From NCBI GenBank assembly GCA_008711295.1, contig VUYV01000499.1:62001-126000 (forward strand): a DNA stretch of 64,000 nt. Reading direction: 5' to 3'. How positions within the stretch are numbered: position 1 is the stretch's first letter; the number at the start of each line of letters is the position of its first letter. A program made the translations under genes and the position numbers. This document shows positions 35,501 to 49,003 of this stretch, in pieces. The DNA is from Anarhynchus alexandrinus (lineage: Eukaryota; Chordata; Aves; Charadriiformes; Charadriidae). The notes below the pieces were generated by a model. The model saw only the letters and a program-made list of their open reading frames with translations, did not search any database and was not told where the DNA came from.

Positions 35501-38500
35501 GAAACCCCCACCTCTCCAAGTCAACGTTGAGTAGCACAGCCCTATCCTAGCCATTACTGGGTCTGGTTCCTTCAGTCCAGTCTTGCTCCCGTTTTGAAGT
35601 TAATGAGAATTTTGATAATGGAGTTTTCCATGGAGTTGGCATCAGGCCTTAGCAAGCTTCAGGTCAAATTTACTTCCGCTGTAATTGCATTAATTAAAGT
35701 GTCACACTGGCCATTGGTCTGGTTCTTTGAGCAACACAGTCAATGGAACAACAGTGAAGAGATGACAAGCAAACTGTGGTTTAAACTAACTACACTTTCG
35801 TTAACTTCTCATCCAATGCTACTTCATAATTCTCAGGTTCTTTGAGAAACTTCTAAATAAATTATAAAGCCCCCCCCACACACAAAGGCAGTAGCCTTAG
35901 AATTGGTGTACTTTCTCAGGTAGTATTTTATGCCTGTGAGGGAGAGCTAAGTGCCACTAAAAAGGAGCTATAAACCCATTTTGAAAAGCAGCAGGGAGAA
36001 TGGATCAAAGTGAATCAGCGATTCTAACTATGTGAGACACTGACATCATGCTTCCCTGGCTCCAACCCTGGGTCCACAAGAAAGATGGATGCTTGATTAA
36101 TTACTCCCCAGACTGCAGAGCTTACACAAGAGCCAAGGACTCAGCAGCAGCCCAGCCAGCTGACTCAGATAGCAATAACTCATCAAGCGCAATCTGCCTG
36201 GATGCCAGATTGCCCTGTCTGCAGTCAGTCCACAAGACTAATCCTCACGAAAGGGTTTCTTGGAAAATGCCATTCACGTTCATGCTGGCTAAGTGTGCAC
36301 TGGACAAGACACAGCCCCACTACAGTAGCAGCCGAAGCTGTATTTCACTATGCTTTTCCACAGCTTGCTGTAATGGAGACTGGGAACTCTTCCCCACCAC
36401 TGAAAATCTGCTGGAAAACATGTCAACACTGGAACGTTTCCCCATTATGTTCAGTAGGCTGGATCTAGTCAATTATGGTAGCCCAATTTGATGTGTTCTT
36501 CATCAGCCTGAATGCCTGGATGTGTTTGTATTGTAATCCCAGGACCCTCTTGTGCTAGATGCTCCACAAGCACACAGTGGAAAATGAGACACTATTCACA
36601 ACGGGCTTTGTTTTACCACGTACATGCTGGATACCTGGACCAGAAAGACTGGTCAACATGGGTAGTTCCTCTCACTGTGCCACCTTCAGACAGACTTTCT
36701 GCTACAGGAGGAGTGCAGCCCAGGTTTCCTATCTTACGCTGCTCTGAGCTCGCTGCAAGGCTATATTCGGATCTTATCCCTCTGAAGCCCCAGGAGAACT
36801 TGAAGTAATATTCAAGGGGTAGAAACTTAAAGGGGAGAGCTCTCCTGCACTTGACCTGTGCCGCAGTGGGTGAAAGAAATGTAATTTTTATCCACCTACA
36901 CTCTTGCAGGTACATATCTCATTCAATGAAGAATAAAATACCTGTAAAGTAGGTCAGCAATTCTTAGAAAGCACTTGCACTTACATTTCCTTTCAGAAGC
37001 TGCGTAACACACTGATCTCCAAGGAAAAAGAGGGCAGAAAGGAGGCATTTTGAAGTGAATAAGAATCGCTTTATTTCTGAATGACAGTATGCAGCTAGAA
37101 GACTAAAGCCCTTCAACTACTGCATTTTTCAGTCACAGATTTGGCTCAGATTGCTATGTAAAACAGCCCTAGAAAGATTTTTTCAACCTAATAACACTGT
37201 TTCCCCCAAATACAGCCTGTTTTCTACCTGTAGCCCCTACATAAGAAGAATGAGCAAGAACTCACGAGGAGAAATATCACAGTGGGCACAGACAGTTTTC
37301 ACTGTAAGTCCTATTGAGATGCTAACTCTGATTGATCTTCCCACAGAGCACCTCTCCACTCAAACACGGCAACTCAGGAGGCCCAGGGTTGGGATGCTAG
37401 AAAGGAGCTTAAGCTAATTAATTGCATTTCTTTTTTTTCTGACTGCAGTGTTTTTCTGCCCTGCTGGATACTAAGAGGCCAGCACTGGTTCCTCTGATTA
37501 ACAGTACCTCATCATGAAATCAAAAGAAAAGCTGCAGGCTAAAGAAAACTGGATTTTTGTTAGCAAGGATTTGCTCTTGGCGAATAATTATAATTGCCAA
37601 TGTTAAAAGGAGATTGTGAATTAACTACAGCAGACATAAAAAATAAATTTGGAAAAAAGCTTTCAATAATTACAGTGCATATGTCAAATGGAAATTAGTC
37701 CAATTTGCATAGCTCTGCAGTCACATTGTACAATATCTCAAGTGGCTTCATAACAACAAGCTTGTATCTTTAAAATCATTTAATATAGCCCAGGGTTTTA
37801 ATAACCCCAAAAACACTTCAGTAAGTACAGACGGAAAACTAGCCTAGGATTCTTCATTTTTTTAGGCCGTGTCTACACACAGTTCATTATTATTTCATAA
37901 TGATACATTAAAAAACATACCATCCCCACCCCCAAGCACACACATGGTTTTACTGATAAAAAGTACTTTATAGTGGTTTGGCTTATTTCTATGGGTCATC
38001 TTTTATTCCAGTATAACCAGCCACATTAGAAGCCCCACCACTGCAAGTCTGTATGTAAAACATCATGTCCCACATCTTACACCAGGACTAATTTCCATGC
38101 AGGTCAGACAGTTCCTTGGGAGGTCTGTATTATTTTCAATGTGCTTCAGTCTGGATGAAGTTTCTGGTTAGAAACCCAAATGTGACCATGTGTGGATGGA
38201 TTTAGACAAGAGCTTTGCTCTGCACTCCAGCTGAGGATCACAGGCTCACGGGCCATCAGAGAGGACCCCTCTGGGCCAGTCACACAAGGGTGCTGCTCGG
38301 GTCTTGTGTGTTGAGGCACTGATTCCAAATTCATATGCTTGTTGCTGCTTAGGAATGGGGGAAATTTATTAAAACCACCCTCTTATTTTCCCTTTCATTT
38401 ATGACTCCAGCCTATTTAAACTTGAACTGGGAATCCTCATGTGCCAAACAGAAGGCTCCCTAGGCCATGTCAGAGCTGAGCTTTTTGACCTTTCAGTGTC

Positions 38501-41500
38501 ATCACCTACTTCCATCATAACTGCAAGTTTGTACCTGCACCTGCCACAGAAGAAACTGGGAGTCAGATTATCCCTTTGCAGGAACACAGATAACCAACAG
38601 GTAACCACAGTATTATTGAAAGCAGCCACGGGTCAGTTATGGACCACAGTTCACTCACTGATCTCAAGCACTTGATGAAGCCAAGCAGGTACCATCCTCC
38701 CTCTGCAATGACAGAGGAAAGGAGTCATGAAGTTTGATGGTTTCTCCTGGTACAGATATTGTGACAGTGGCAAAAGCAGCAATCATATATAACCTCTTCC
38801 TCCTAGCACCTGCAGGAATTACACCATCCTTTCAGCTTTTCCATCCAATTTTGCAATCATTTCCACCTTTCTTTAAAAAAAACAAAAAACAAAACAAAAA
38901 AAAAAGCCATGTCTGCACTTAGGAGATTGTTGGAAAAGCTCAACTTTCTGTGTTAAAAGCAATTGCTGTTCAGCTGGAAGTGAAAGACCAAACCTCAGCA
39001 GTAAGAGTGTTGGTCTAACTGCCTAAGGTCAGAGATTTTCCAGAGACTGTGTGTGTAGCAAAACCCCCAGACTTTTGTTCTCCTGCCTTCACACACTTAA
39101 CTGTGGGTGCCATGCAGGCTGAGGGAAATACCAGCTTTAGGCTAGACTCATCCCTGGCTATCAGCCTGTACACCAGCACGTAGAGAGAAGTGGGGAGGGT
39201 CCTGAAACAAAAACTCCCTAAAAACGTGGCAGCAACACCACCTGGCCATGGTTATACTCATCAGCAGCAACAGGTCTGTGTGGAGAGACACCAGTCGGTC
39301 GAGGAAGCCCTCCAGAGGGCTAGGCACTGGCTGCAAGAGACTATCTGCAATGTACCTGTTTCCAGCTAAGGGTTAATACTTACCCCACCTAACTAGAAAT
39401 GAGCAGAGTGCCGAACACAGGAGAGGCCAATTTCTTTGCAGGCAACTGGCTGCCAACAGAAGTTCACCCCCATGACTCAGTGTGCCAAGAGGGAGATGCC
39501 AAAACGACTATTTGCGGTTTCTGGTGAGGTAAGGCTGGTCCGAACACAGTGCTGCAGGGCGCTCGGCTGCTCAGGGGAACCGCTGCAGCAATGCATTTCC
39601 CTCCAAGCCCACATTTGGCTCAGTAATGGCTAACTGCGCGTCGTTACGCCTGCCAAAAGCGTGGTGGCCTTGGTGAAACGAGAGGCTCACCCTGCCTCCA
39701 GACACCAGTCACAAAGCATCACCGTCACCAAAACCACTCTTGGCAAGACCAGTGACTCCCCTCAGAGCCCTCCCAGCAGGATGGCCGGGGCAGAGGCAGA
39801 GCCCAGCAGCCACCCCAGGCTCAAGGCACACGCTAGATGCTCACACTGCTGTGCCCTGCACCGCATAGGCTGTCCTGACCACCAGCATTTTGGTTTCCCA
39901 GGTTTATCAGCCTACAAGTGAACTTTTTACAAGTAGTAGCATGCACTGAAGAGGTGTTTCTACTGCAGCAGTAAGCACGTCCTACCAAACACTGCATTGT
40001 CCCACATTTCTTATGCATTTCTGTCAGGGACATTACAACACCTGGCTTTGCCCCTGAGGCAAAAGTCAAGGGTACCACCCAAACAAATGAAAGTTAGTTT
40101 TCCAGGACATGGACACCTGAGCTATTTTACTGAACACACACATCCTTACCTTCCAAGGGCACATCAATGCAAAACAGTATGTACATGTTCCTTCCCTCCC
40201 CTTCCTTGAGCAAGTACCTGGTCTCCCGGGTTTTGGGCAAGTACTTTGAGTACAATGTACTTTGAGCAAGTACATAGGTCTCCCATTTCCTTAAATATGA
40301 TCCAAGAACGTATGGGCAAGGTGAGGTAGAGTAGATGGATGATCCTTTGCCACAGGAAAATACAGCCAGCATAACTTTGCACAGCGCTACCTGTGCATTG
40401 ACTGCTGCTTACATCGTCTGCGCTGCTATCTTGGAAGAGACATGACTTGGTGGATCTGAACAGAGACTGTCCTGCTGCCGGGGTTGGGGGATGCTGCAGC
40501 AGAGGCTGTAGTGAGCTGCTCGCATCTCCAGAAGCTCAGAGTACCAGGAGACAACAGGCTGCTGGATCTTTAGGGATTTCTTACATGTGCTGGCAAAATA
40601 CTGCATGCATTTTGTATGCTGCCTGGATATTTAGATTCCTTAAGTGAGTTTTTGTTCACTGCAAATGTGTTCAGTTTCAAAAATGCTTTTTCTAAACTGT
40701 GCAGTTTGTATTTGTCCTTGAGGCCTGACAGGACATAAAATGTGGCAACACGCTGGAACAGCTTCTCTGCTGCAAGCTCCGTTTTGCACTACAGCAGCAT
40801 ATTTAACAGAGGAGTTTTCCAATTCTATAGGACGTCATCACCGCAATACACATTTTTTTAGCTTGGACAAGCCTTAACTTTACTGTTATGCTATAGGTGT
40901 GGCTTCCCTTTAATAAAACTATTTTTAACGCTACAATACTTGAGGGTGAACAAAGCACACGCCTGTGCTGATGCCAGTGTTTTTACAATACAGCAGGTTT
41001 CGGTTGGCTCTGTGACACTGAAAAGAAGCTGGGCTTCACAGAAATTTGGCTGGTTCCCTTCTGAGTCACATCCAGTTGGGCTACCCTTTGGAAAAAATTT
41101 GTGTTGTTTGTTCTCAACAACACTAAGTCTCCTAAGTCTACAATGAATATTTTGTTCTCCAACTTTATGGTTTGGAGCTTCTGTCGTCGTCATCATTGGT
41201 TTAGTTCATCTAAAATTGTCCCTTCCACAGTGAGAATTGACAAAACACAGAAATCTGGTCACCTGGTCACAGTATTCTGCTGAGGGGAAGCAATGCCAAT
41301 TCCAGCTCATCTCTTGCTCTTCTGTTTCTATTTCAGAAGAGACTCTAATGCATCCCTTCATTTACAGACAGCAAACATTCCCAGTGTGCGTGTTCACTGC
41401 ATTACTGAAGAGTTTTCGTTGCCATGCAAGTAACCCTCCGAAGCACAACAAGCGATGAACACATCCAGACGAAATATCGGGCTGCAACATGTCTTCTTCA

Positions 41501-43550
41501 TTCATCCATTTGGTCCCAAGTTGAGTCAGTTGCCCAGGAAAATTTGAGGGTAGGCAACGAAACATCAATTTCAGAGAAGGGAAGGCGGCAAGAAAGAAGC
41601 TGGTTCTCTGACTTCTGGCATTATTGTACAAAGCCAGGAAAAAGGTGACTATATTACCCAGAATATAGAAAATGAAGAAAGGCTCTACTAGAGGAAAGGA
41701 AAAGTTTAGTTTAATACAATCTGTAACTCAAGGGGGATTTTTTTTTTCTCTTCCAAACAGCCTCTGATAATTTCACTAATCGGTGAAAAAAGCTAAAAGG
41801 AGGCAAGCAAGACCTGTCATTCACAGCAAGCATCTACCACAGGCTTAGCTTTCCAGCACATGCTTTCCCAGTGACAAGGACAGAGCAGCACACCTCCAGC
41901 TCTCATATGGAAGCAATTATTAGTGTGAAAACAGCCCTTCCTAGGAGCAAACAAATGAACCTCATGCACAGTCTGATTAATGACTACTCCCATGCAGATA
42001 TGTAAACAGACACATTGTTGCTACCTTAGCTTAGCAAAATTTTAAAGTTATGTGATTTTTATTCACTTGTTTATGCTGTTCTGCCAAGCACTGGGTTTTT
42101 GGAGGGGATCCCATTTAGAGGACAGAGGGTGGCTGCAGAAACAAAGAGCAGAGAGCTCTGCTGTCCAGTTCTCTCCAACTATGAAAACGCCGTATCTTTC
42201 AGGTTTCTTTTCTATTTGCTAGATGTAACCAGTTTATTCCCTCCAGCCCAAACAGTATCTAAGAATAATGTTATTGCTTTCTCTACAGTGAATACACCAG
42301 GCAATGTTGATGGCTCCTGCCTCAAAATATTCCAAATGCACTTACAAAAAAATCATTTTTTTATTGACTATAGTTACAGGAGAGATCTCTGCAAGGACTG
42401 TCCTGTTCACCCCTGGCCAGCTTTATACAGAGATGCTCTTGTGCACTGATGTGGGCACTTCAATCTGTGCTCCCCGGAAGTATGACAGGAAAAGCCTTCT
42501 GATCGGGTACCTCATAGGTGGGAACTGAGCGTGCTCCACTACTCCCAGGAGGATGTCAAAACTTCACAGTGCGGAGCATCCCTTTGTTTGTCCAACGGGA
42601 CAGCTCTAGGTACCTCCACTGCATACTGTAAGGAGCTTTAATCTCAGCCCTCTCCCCCTCCATCCAGAAAAACCTTTTCACTTGGGTGTGGAACATATGG
42701 CTGGTGACATTTGTTAGACTCTCAACTCCACTGTCCCCTGAGCCAGAACAGCAAAGGCATCAGACCATCCTCCAACACCCTTAACTGAAGTGCCTCCACC
42801 GGACACAAATTCCCCCCTAGTTGCCATAACTGGCTGGAAAAGACCTTGGCACATAGCAGCATGAGGAGCACGGGGTACACTCACGTTACAAAAGGGTGAT
42901 CACATTAGAAAGTCAGGCACGGGCAGCCTGGCACGGCTTTGCTGCACGACTGTTTCCACATGGGCTGACGCTGGGGTCTGAGTGCCAGGTATTTGTGTCA
43001 GCCACAAAACAGTGACACAACCTCACAGCCAGTCAGCAAGTGCGGGAGCCCCCGATGCTGGTTATGAAAGGAAGAGAAGAAGAATACCATATCCAATTAA
43101 AACTTAAACGACTTTGCCTCCCTGAATGACCAGAGATGACTTCCCACTGATTGAGTTCAGCTAAGGCTTCTCAGCCATTAATCTTCAGTCCCTTTAGGGG
43201 ACTGGTTCTGCACTGGAAGCACTTTTTACTTCCCCTGAAGGAATTACGCAATTAAGTCCTGCGTTCAGTGTTGGGCTTTGTCTCCCTATAAAACATTTCA
43301 ATGGGATCAGGCAGTTTTAGCAAAGAGAGGCTGGGCAGACCCTATCTCGTCTGTGGCTATTCATTTGTCACAAACAGCCACTGCAACTTATCTGACATTT
43401 CCACTGAAGCTCACAAGGAAGACTACTACCTCGGCATAACACAACCAAAATGTCCTTGGGGAGAACATGAGTCCCAGCATCACAGGGGCAGGGGAGCAGG
43501 AGGGGTTGGCTTCCCCCTCCTTGGGCAAGGCCCTGCTGCAGTTGCCTCAC

Positions 43551-43551
43551 N
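43551..43551. other. Single undetermined base
   Basis: One N within CTCACNGCATGG. It lies in G/C-rich sequence. No duplication is seen around it, unlike the N at 61560. Confidence 0.95.
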
Positions 43552-43958
43552 GCATGGGCAGGGACTCCTGAGGAACACCTAGGTGTGCCTTGCCCACCAT
43601 GAGAAGGTGCTTCAAACACTGGTTTGTCTTGGAAGCCCACATCCTATCAAAGCATAGAAGCTCCTTGGCATACAATTAAATATCACTGATGTAACGCTGG
43701 GCTTCTAGGCATGTTCTAACTCCATGAAACCCAGATCTCAATAAATCATTACACTGGGCCATTTTTTATGTCGGAGCATTAGGACCACTAAGTTGGCTGG
43801 CTCTACTGCAGAAGCTGTGTTCTACCTCTATGGTTGCAACTGGAGACAGGACATAGAATCTTGAACCTGCACCTGCACATGTCTACAACTGCGAATTCCT
43901 CATCCTAGAAATAGTTTCAACTTTCACTGAAGTGAACTTTACAGTATCTGGTATAACA

Positions 43959-44040
43959 GGGTTTTTTTTGGGGGGGTGGAAGGTGGGGTTGTTTTGTTGG
44001 GTTGTTTGTTGTAGTTTGGTGGTTGTTTTTTTTCTTTTTT
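43959..44040. repeat. T/G-rich low-complexity tract
   Basis: Long T runs alternate with G runs, including a run of eight G. It could form G-quadruplex or slipped structures, and it lies some 240 bases left of the sequence gap. Confidence 0.75.
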
Positions 44041-44265
44041 AACTTACTAATCCTATTGGGAACATTTGGGATAAAATATTTCTGTATCTATTATTAAGTT
44101 ATATGCCAGACTTTATAGTAAAGTTTTATTCATTCAAATCCTTAAGGTTTAGCCTGTGAAGATACACATCAGAGACTAAAGAAACAAACAGAATAGCACA
44201 GGAGAGGGGATAAAGCTCCCATTTCTTCACAGTTTGCAAACTAGCTTGACCATGAGAAAGCTTCA

Positions 44266-44275
44266 AGATCGGAAG
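44266..44275 (+). other. Illumina-adapter-like 10-mer at contig edge
   Basis: AGATCGGAAG, the first ten bases of the standard Illumina read-through adapter, is the last sequence before the run of N. Its position at the contig end makes residual adapter more likely than genomic sequence. Confidence 0.75.
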
Positions 44276-44413
44276 NNNNNNNNNNNNNNNNNNNNNNNNN
44301 NNNNNNNNNNNNNNNNNNNNNNNNNNNNNNNNNNNNNNNNNNNNNNNNNNNNNNNNNNNNNNNNNNNNNNNNNNNNNNNNNNNNNNNNNNNNNNNNNNNN
44401 NNNNNNNNNNNNN
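44276..44413. other. Assembly gap of 138 N
   Basis: Continuous N. The length is not a round placeholder, so it may be an estimate from mate pairs. Reading frames spanning it are meaningless. Confidence 0.98.
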
Positions 44414-47400
44414 CTCCTGACGAACATTTTTACAGTTCAATAATTCCATACGGGGGGGAAAAACCAAAAGCTATGACTGCTCAACAATGCATGTCTCTAC
44501 CTCTGCAGGTACAATGTATTACAAACAGAATGTGTCATGATGATAAAGTGGACATCTCAGGACACACAAAGAAAAAGCAGGGAGGGGGGACACGACAGCA
44601 CAGCATGGGATGGGGACACACACAACTGATGTTCCACTCTCTTCTAGAAACTGGAGTTGTTCTGACAGGGGAGGGATTCTGATTCAGATTGCAGAGGTGT
44701 CAGTCAATAGACAAGGTGCCGAGTAGAAAAGAGATAAGCTATATAAGCAGGAAACCGAAAACTAGGCTAACACACGGCCTTTCCCTGACCCATCTCGAGT
44801 AACGCAATAAGGGCTTAGCAGTATCCCAGCCAGCAAAGAAAAGTTTGTTAGAGGAAGTCAGTGAGCAGCGCCTAGCTGCGGGGAGCCGGACCATCATCTG
44901 GATACGATACTCAAAACACTGCTTACAGACGTGGTGGAAAGCCAAGCCTGGTAAGATGAAAAGAAACAATTGGCAACCTCTGTATGCTGGCAAGGGAACC
45001 CACACAATCGGCCAATACGAGACACTGACCCTTGAGTTAGAGAGAAAAAAGTGTCACTAAATATTTAAAGAAGGACTTCAAAAAAGAGTCCTAGTTATAT
45101 AAAGCAAAATCAATGACATTTAATAGCAATTTCTTTGAGCTTGACCTAAATCCTCTTGCAGAAACGCTTGTCTCCTTATACGTCACTGCATTAGGAATAC
45201 AATAAACAATAAAACAAAAAAATGATGATCAGAAGCCAAATTCTAGGGCTGATTTATGCAGTTACAGGGTCATGGCAGGCCAACCTGTGGCCAAACGCCA
45301 AAATGTAAGATCCTGTGAGCATTCAGTCAGAGAAACGGGAGGAAACCTCAAGGCTCAGAGTTCACATTCACCGGCTGCCCGCCCCAGATAAAGACCCAGT
45401 GCTGCTACAACAAAATACAGTGAAACAGATAAGCGTAGCGGTGGTACAGGTACACTGCCTGCATGCAATCAGACCAGGTCATAATCTACAACGTTAACGA
45501 AAAAAGGAGTCTAAGGTGTCTTTAATAATGTACGCTAGTGTGTGTCTATGAGTGAGGTGCAAAGAGGAATGAGCTGAAAAACACAGGGCTTGCTTCAACA
45601 CACACCAGATTGCCAACTTACCCTTTGTGCCATAGGGTTTTGTTTTGCAAGGGGGGGGGTTTCTAGAGGAAGTGCAAAACATCTAACGGTAAGACACTTG
45701 AATGTCTCCCGTGCACTACACGCAGCTTCAAACCAACCCCAGCTGTGCGAGTGCCATAACATGTGTCAGCCTTTTTAAAAGCACCTTTTGCAGTGCAAGG
45801 GTAATGTGCACCTATGAGGGAAAATGCTTTTCCCTTCTCATCACGTCGCACACGGTGGAGATGTGCCATCAAGAACATACTTCGGAGTAAATGAAAAGTG
45901 TCACATCTCCCATTCACAGTGAGGAAGGCAGTACCACTAAGGGGATCAAGGACAGCACAGCGTGCAAACTGCCTGGTGGGAAGTGACATATTTGTATCAC
46001 AACCGAAAGCCAGTGTAGCAGGTTTCTATGGAAAAGCACTTGAAGTCTTAACTTCATTCCCCAGTTTCCTCAATAAAAGCAGGCACAAAGGAGTGGGAAA
46101 ATGTTTCCAGCAGTTCAAGTCATGCCCTGCTGGGGTTCGTGCTGTGCAAATACACAAGTCTGAGTCCTTAGGTGGCTTTTACAAAATACTTTTTGTGATG
46201 AAAGTAGAGCAGGATAGGGCAAGCAAAAAACCATTCATCATTCCACACTGAAAGAAACAGACTTTTTCTGCAGACCCACAAAATTGTTTTTAAACAGTGC
46301 CTCAGAGGTGTGAGTGAATATAGCATCTGGCTCTGGTGGGCCAGTTTCTGCTAAACCAACATGAACCTGATCTAGAAGGAAAAACCAACTAATTGTGACT
46401 AAGGAGGTCTTATCTGGCACCTGAGGCATCACACATCGCAACTTCTTTGAAGCCTTTCCAGGTTGTCAGGTGGCATGAAGCACATAGCCAAAACCTGTCA
46501 GGCAATGCTGTAATGCCTTCATACTCCTTTCAGTAGCGTGTACTGAGCTAAACCACCTGGTGGTATGTCTTCATTACTACCCCGCTGGGCTGAATGAGAC
46601 CAAACGCGAAGCCCAAGAGCCTCACAACTCCCACCACTGTGCAGGACTGATCAAGCTCTCAGGGTCCTGCACAGTGACTCGCTCTCTGCTCACGTGGCCA
46701 GTTCTGACCAGGGAGATACCCAGCTCCCTGACGGCTGGGACCAATGAACTTGACCACACTTCCCAAAGACAGCAAGACACCAGTGTCTTTTTCACAAAAC
46801 CCCAGAAGACCGGGGTGTGAGATCCTCTCACAAGAAGGGTTATTACGATCCCAAAAGGGTAAGATGCATACGGCACTTTTGCCTAACAATCTATTCCATT
46901 AACAGATACTGAGTGCTCCAACCATAAAAGCAGTTGCTACCCTCTTTCTGCCTGGAAGACGACCCAAAGACCAAAAAAGCAGCCAGAAGTGCTGGGCAAA
47001 GCAACCCAACAACGTGCACAGAGCTCCTCAGAGCTTTCCATGTGACTGTAGGGAGGAACACAGAAAAAAACCCATGAGAAATCAGAGGAAATGGTAGCTA
47101 GAGTCCATCTGCATCTCAATCACCCATCAGAGAATCAAGAGACCATCCTTGCTGTAATTTATCCTCTTGGTCGTCAAAGACAGCACTCAAATCAGAGAAG
47201 GGAAAGAACTACAGAAGAAAAAAAAATAAAAATCATTTACTCCCAGAACCTAGGTGGAGGCACAGGATTTGTGATCAGACAGTACACATACAGAAATCTG
47301 TGAAAGACTTCAACTGTAGAGGAACAGAAAATGGAGTCAAGATTGCCACAAAAGCTGCTTATACTTTTGACGTTATAAATTTTATAAAGCTAGATGGTTG

Positions 47401-48568
47401 GGAAGAGAATAAAGGTTCTCTTTTTATTTCCCACTCAAAAGAAGCCACTGTCACTTCATTTGGGTCACCTCTGCTTACATGAGGGAAGGTTTCCCTTCTG
47501 CATAACTTAGTTACTTATAAAATCTCTGGGCACTTTCATCATTACCAACCACAACATCCTGTGAAACATCAGATAATCATTAGTGACCTGTACAGCGGGT
47601 GAAAAGAGGCATAGAGAACCTACAAGCTCTGGATTAATTTCTGCTCCTTTCTGCCATCACAAAGTTAAGCATCTAGTCTAAACTAATAATCTGGGATTTC
47701 TCTGGACTCAACAGCCAGAAATACACACTGCCAGAAAGCTATTTACCTTATCTAATTTAGGCACACATTTTAGGATGGTGCCAGTCTTTCCACCATCTAT
47801 GAAGAACCTTGGTAACCAGTCAAGACTAAATACGTGACTTTTAGACCAGATGCCTAAACAGAGACTGTCTAAAGTTAATTGAGACAGGCCTCCACTATGA
47901 AGGAGGCAGAAAATCAGTAGCAGGACCGAAAAGTTAATTTGCACCTCCCAAATCTCAGGCTAATGGGCAAACTATTGGAACAACCCTTCCCACGTTGCAT
48001 TATTTCATAATGCTTGTTTGGTACATTTGCACCTGGTGACAGAGGACACCTGTAAGAAAAGCACCACTGAAAGTCACTCACACTGAGGCTGTTTATAAAA
48101 ACGCAGGTTTTTCACTCGGGCTAAACAGCCTTCAAGATGCTGCGTCCCAAAGCACACAGGATTAGCACCGCTCCCTCGTGCCCTGTGGGAGTCACCGTGG
48201 GGCTCAATACTGTTGGTGTGCTACGAACTGGGCAGCTCAGATTTGCAGTGGTTCTGTAGGATGCTCACTTGGAGAGCTGAAAGGCAGATGTCTGGCAAGT
48301 CTAGTAATAAACAGAGATTATCAGTTCAAGCTCAAACCTAAAGAGAAAACTCAGAAATGCTAATCCATGTGAAACAGTAAATTCCCGTATCTTTGCCAAT
48401 GTTTCAATCTGAAGTTAGCCAAGCCAAGCCAAGCTAGAAAACACGTCTTAGCAGGCATGGAAAGATGCTCACTGTAAGTGGAAGCCATGAAAAAGGCATC
48501 TGGTCTGAGCTACCGCATGAGTTGCCTCTCTGGCTGGAGACAGTTCAAGATGAAATCTGAAGGGTGGA

Positions 48569-49003
48569 TCAGACAGAGAGAGCAACGGGGATTTCATTAA
48601 TTGGGGAGATGATGTACTGGCAGAGCGAGTTGAAGGCAATGACAGCACTGCCGTCAGGCTCTGCTATTCTCCTCTGTGACATCCCCGCATCTGACTTATT
48701 ATCAATGGGCAGCTGCTGCAGAAATTGAAGCGCTGCTGAAATGACAACTCTGTTAAAGGGGCAGATGGTCCTACAAGCAAATGTTTCACCAAGGACTGAG
48801 TAGATATCATCAAACTCATTTCTCAATAGCTCAAAAATGACAGCTGATGTCCCACGAGATGAAATTTCAGTGTTATGTACCGTGTAGCCAGGGGCCAGGA
48901 ATATTCTTGAATATGACCTGACTTAAAAATATAATGAAGCTGGTCCAAAGACAAGTCTATCAGTATGGTTAGAATCCTTGGTAGCAGCTTTTATGACAGT
49001 CAT
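48569..49003 (-). pseudogene. Unrecognised 145-codon frame with one internal stop
   Basis: On the minus strand ATG at 49003-49001 starts a frame of 26 codons, then a single TAA (48925-48923), then 117 open codons ending in TGA at 48571-48569. The translated part has balanced composition (for example SAVIFELLRNEFDDIYSVLG and SAVIAFNSLCQYIISPINE), but I do not recognise a family. No signal peptide, membrane span or clear splice site defines it. It lies deep in the GFOD1 intron in the same orientation as GFOD1. It could be an old pseudogene, a conserved non-coding stretch or chance; frames of this length occur by chance elsewhere in the window. No function is claimed. Confidence 0.2.

Noticed and set aside
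36048..36491. 147-codon plus-strand frame, and similar at 29440-29865 and 53913-54341
   Set aside because: Translations have no recognised features, and each overlaps other frames of similar length. Such lengths are expected by chance over 64 kb in six frames.
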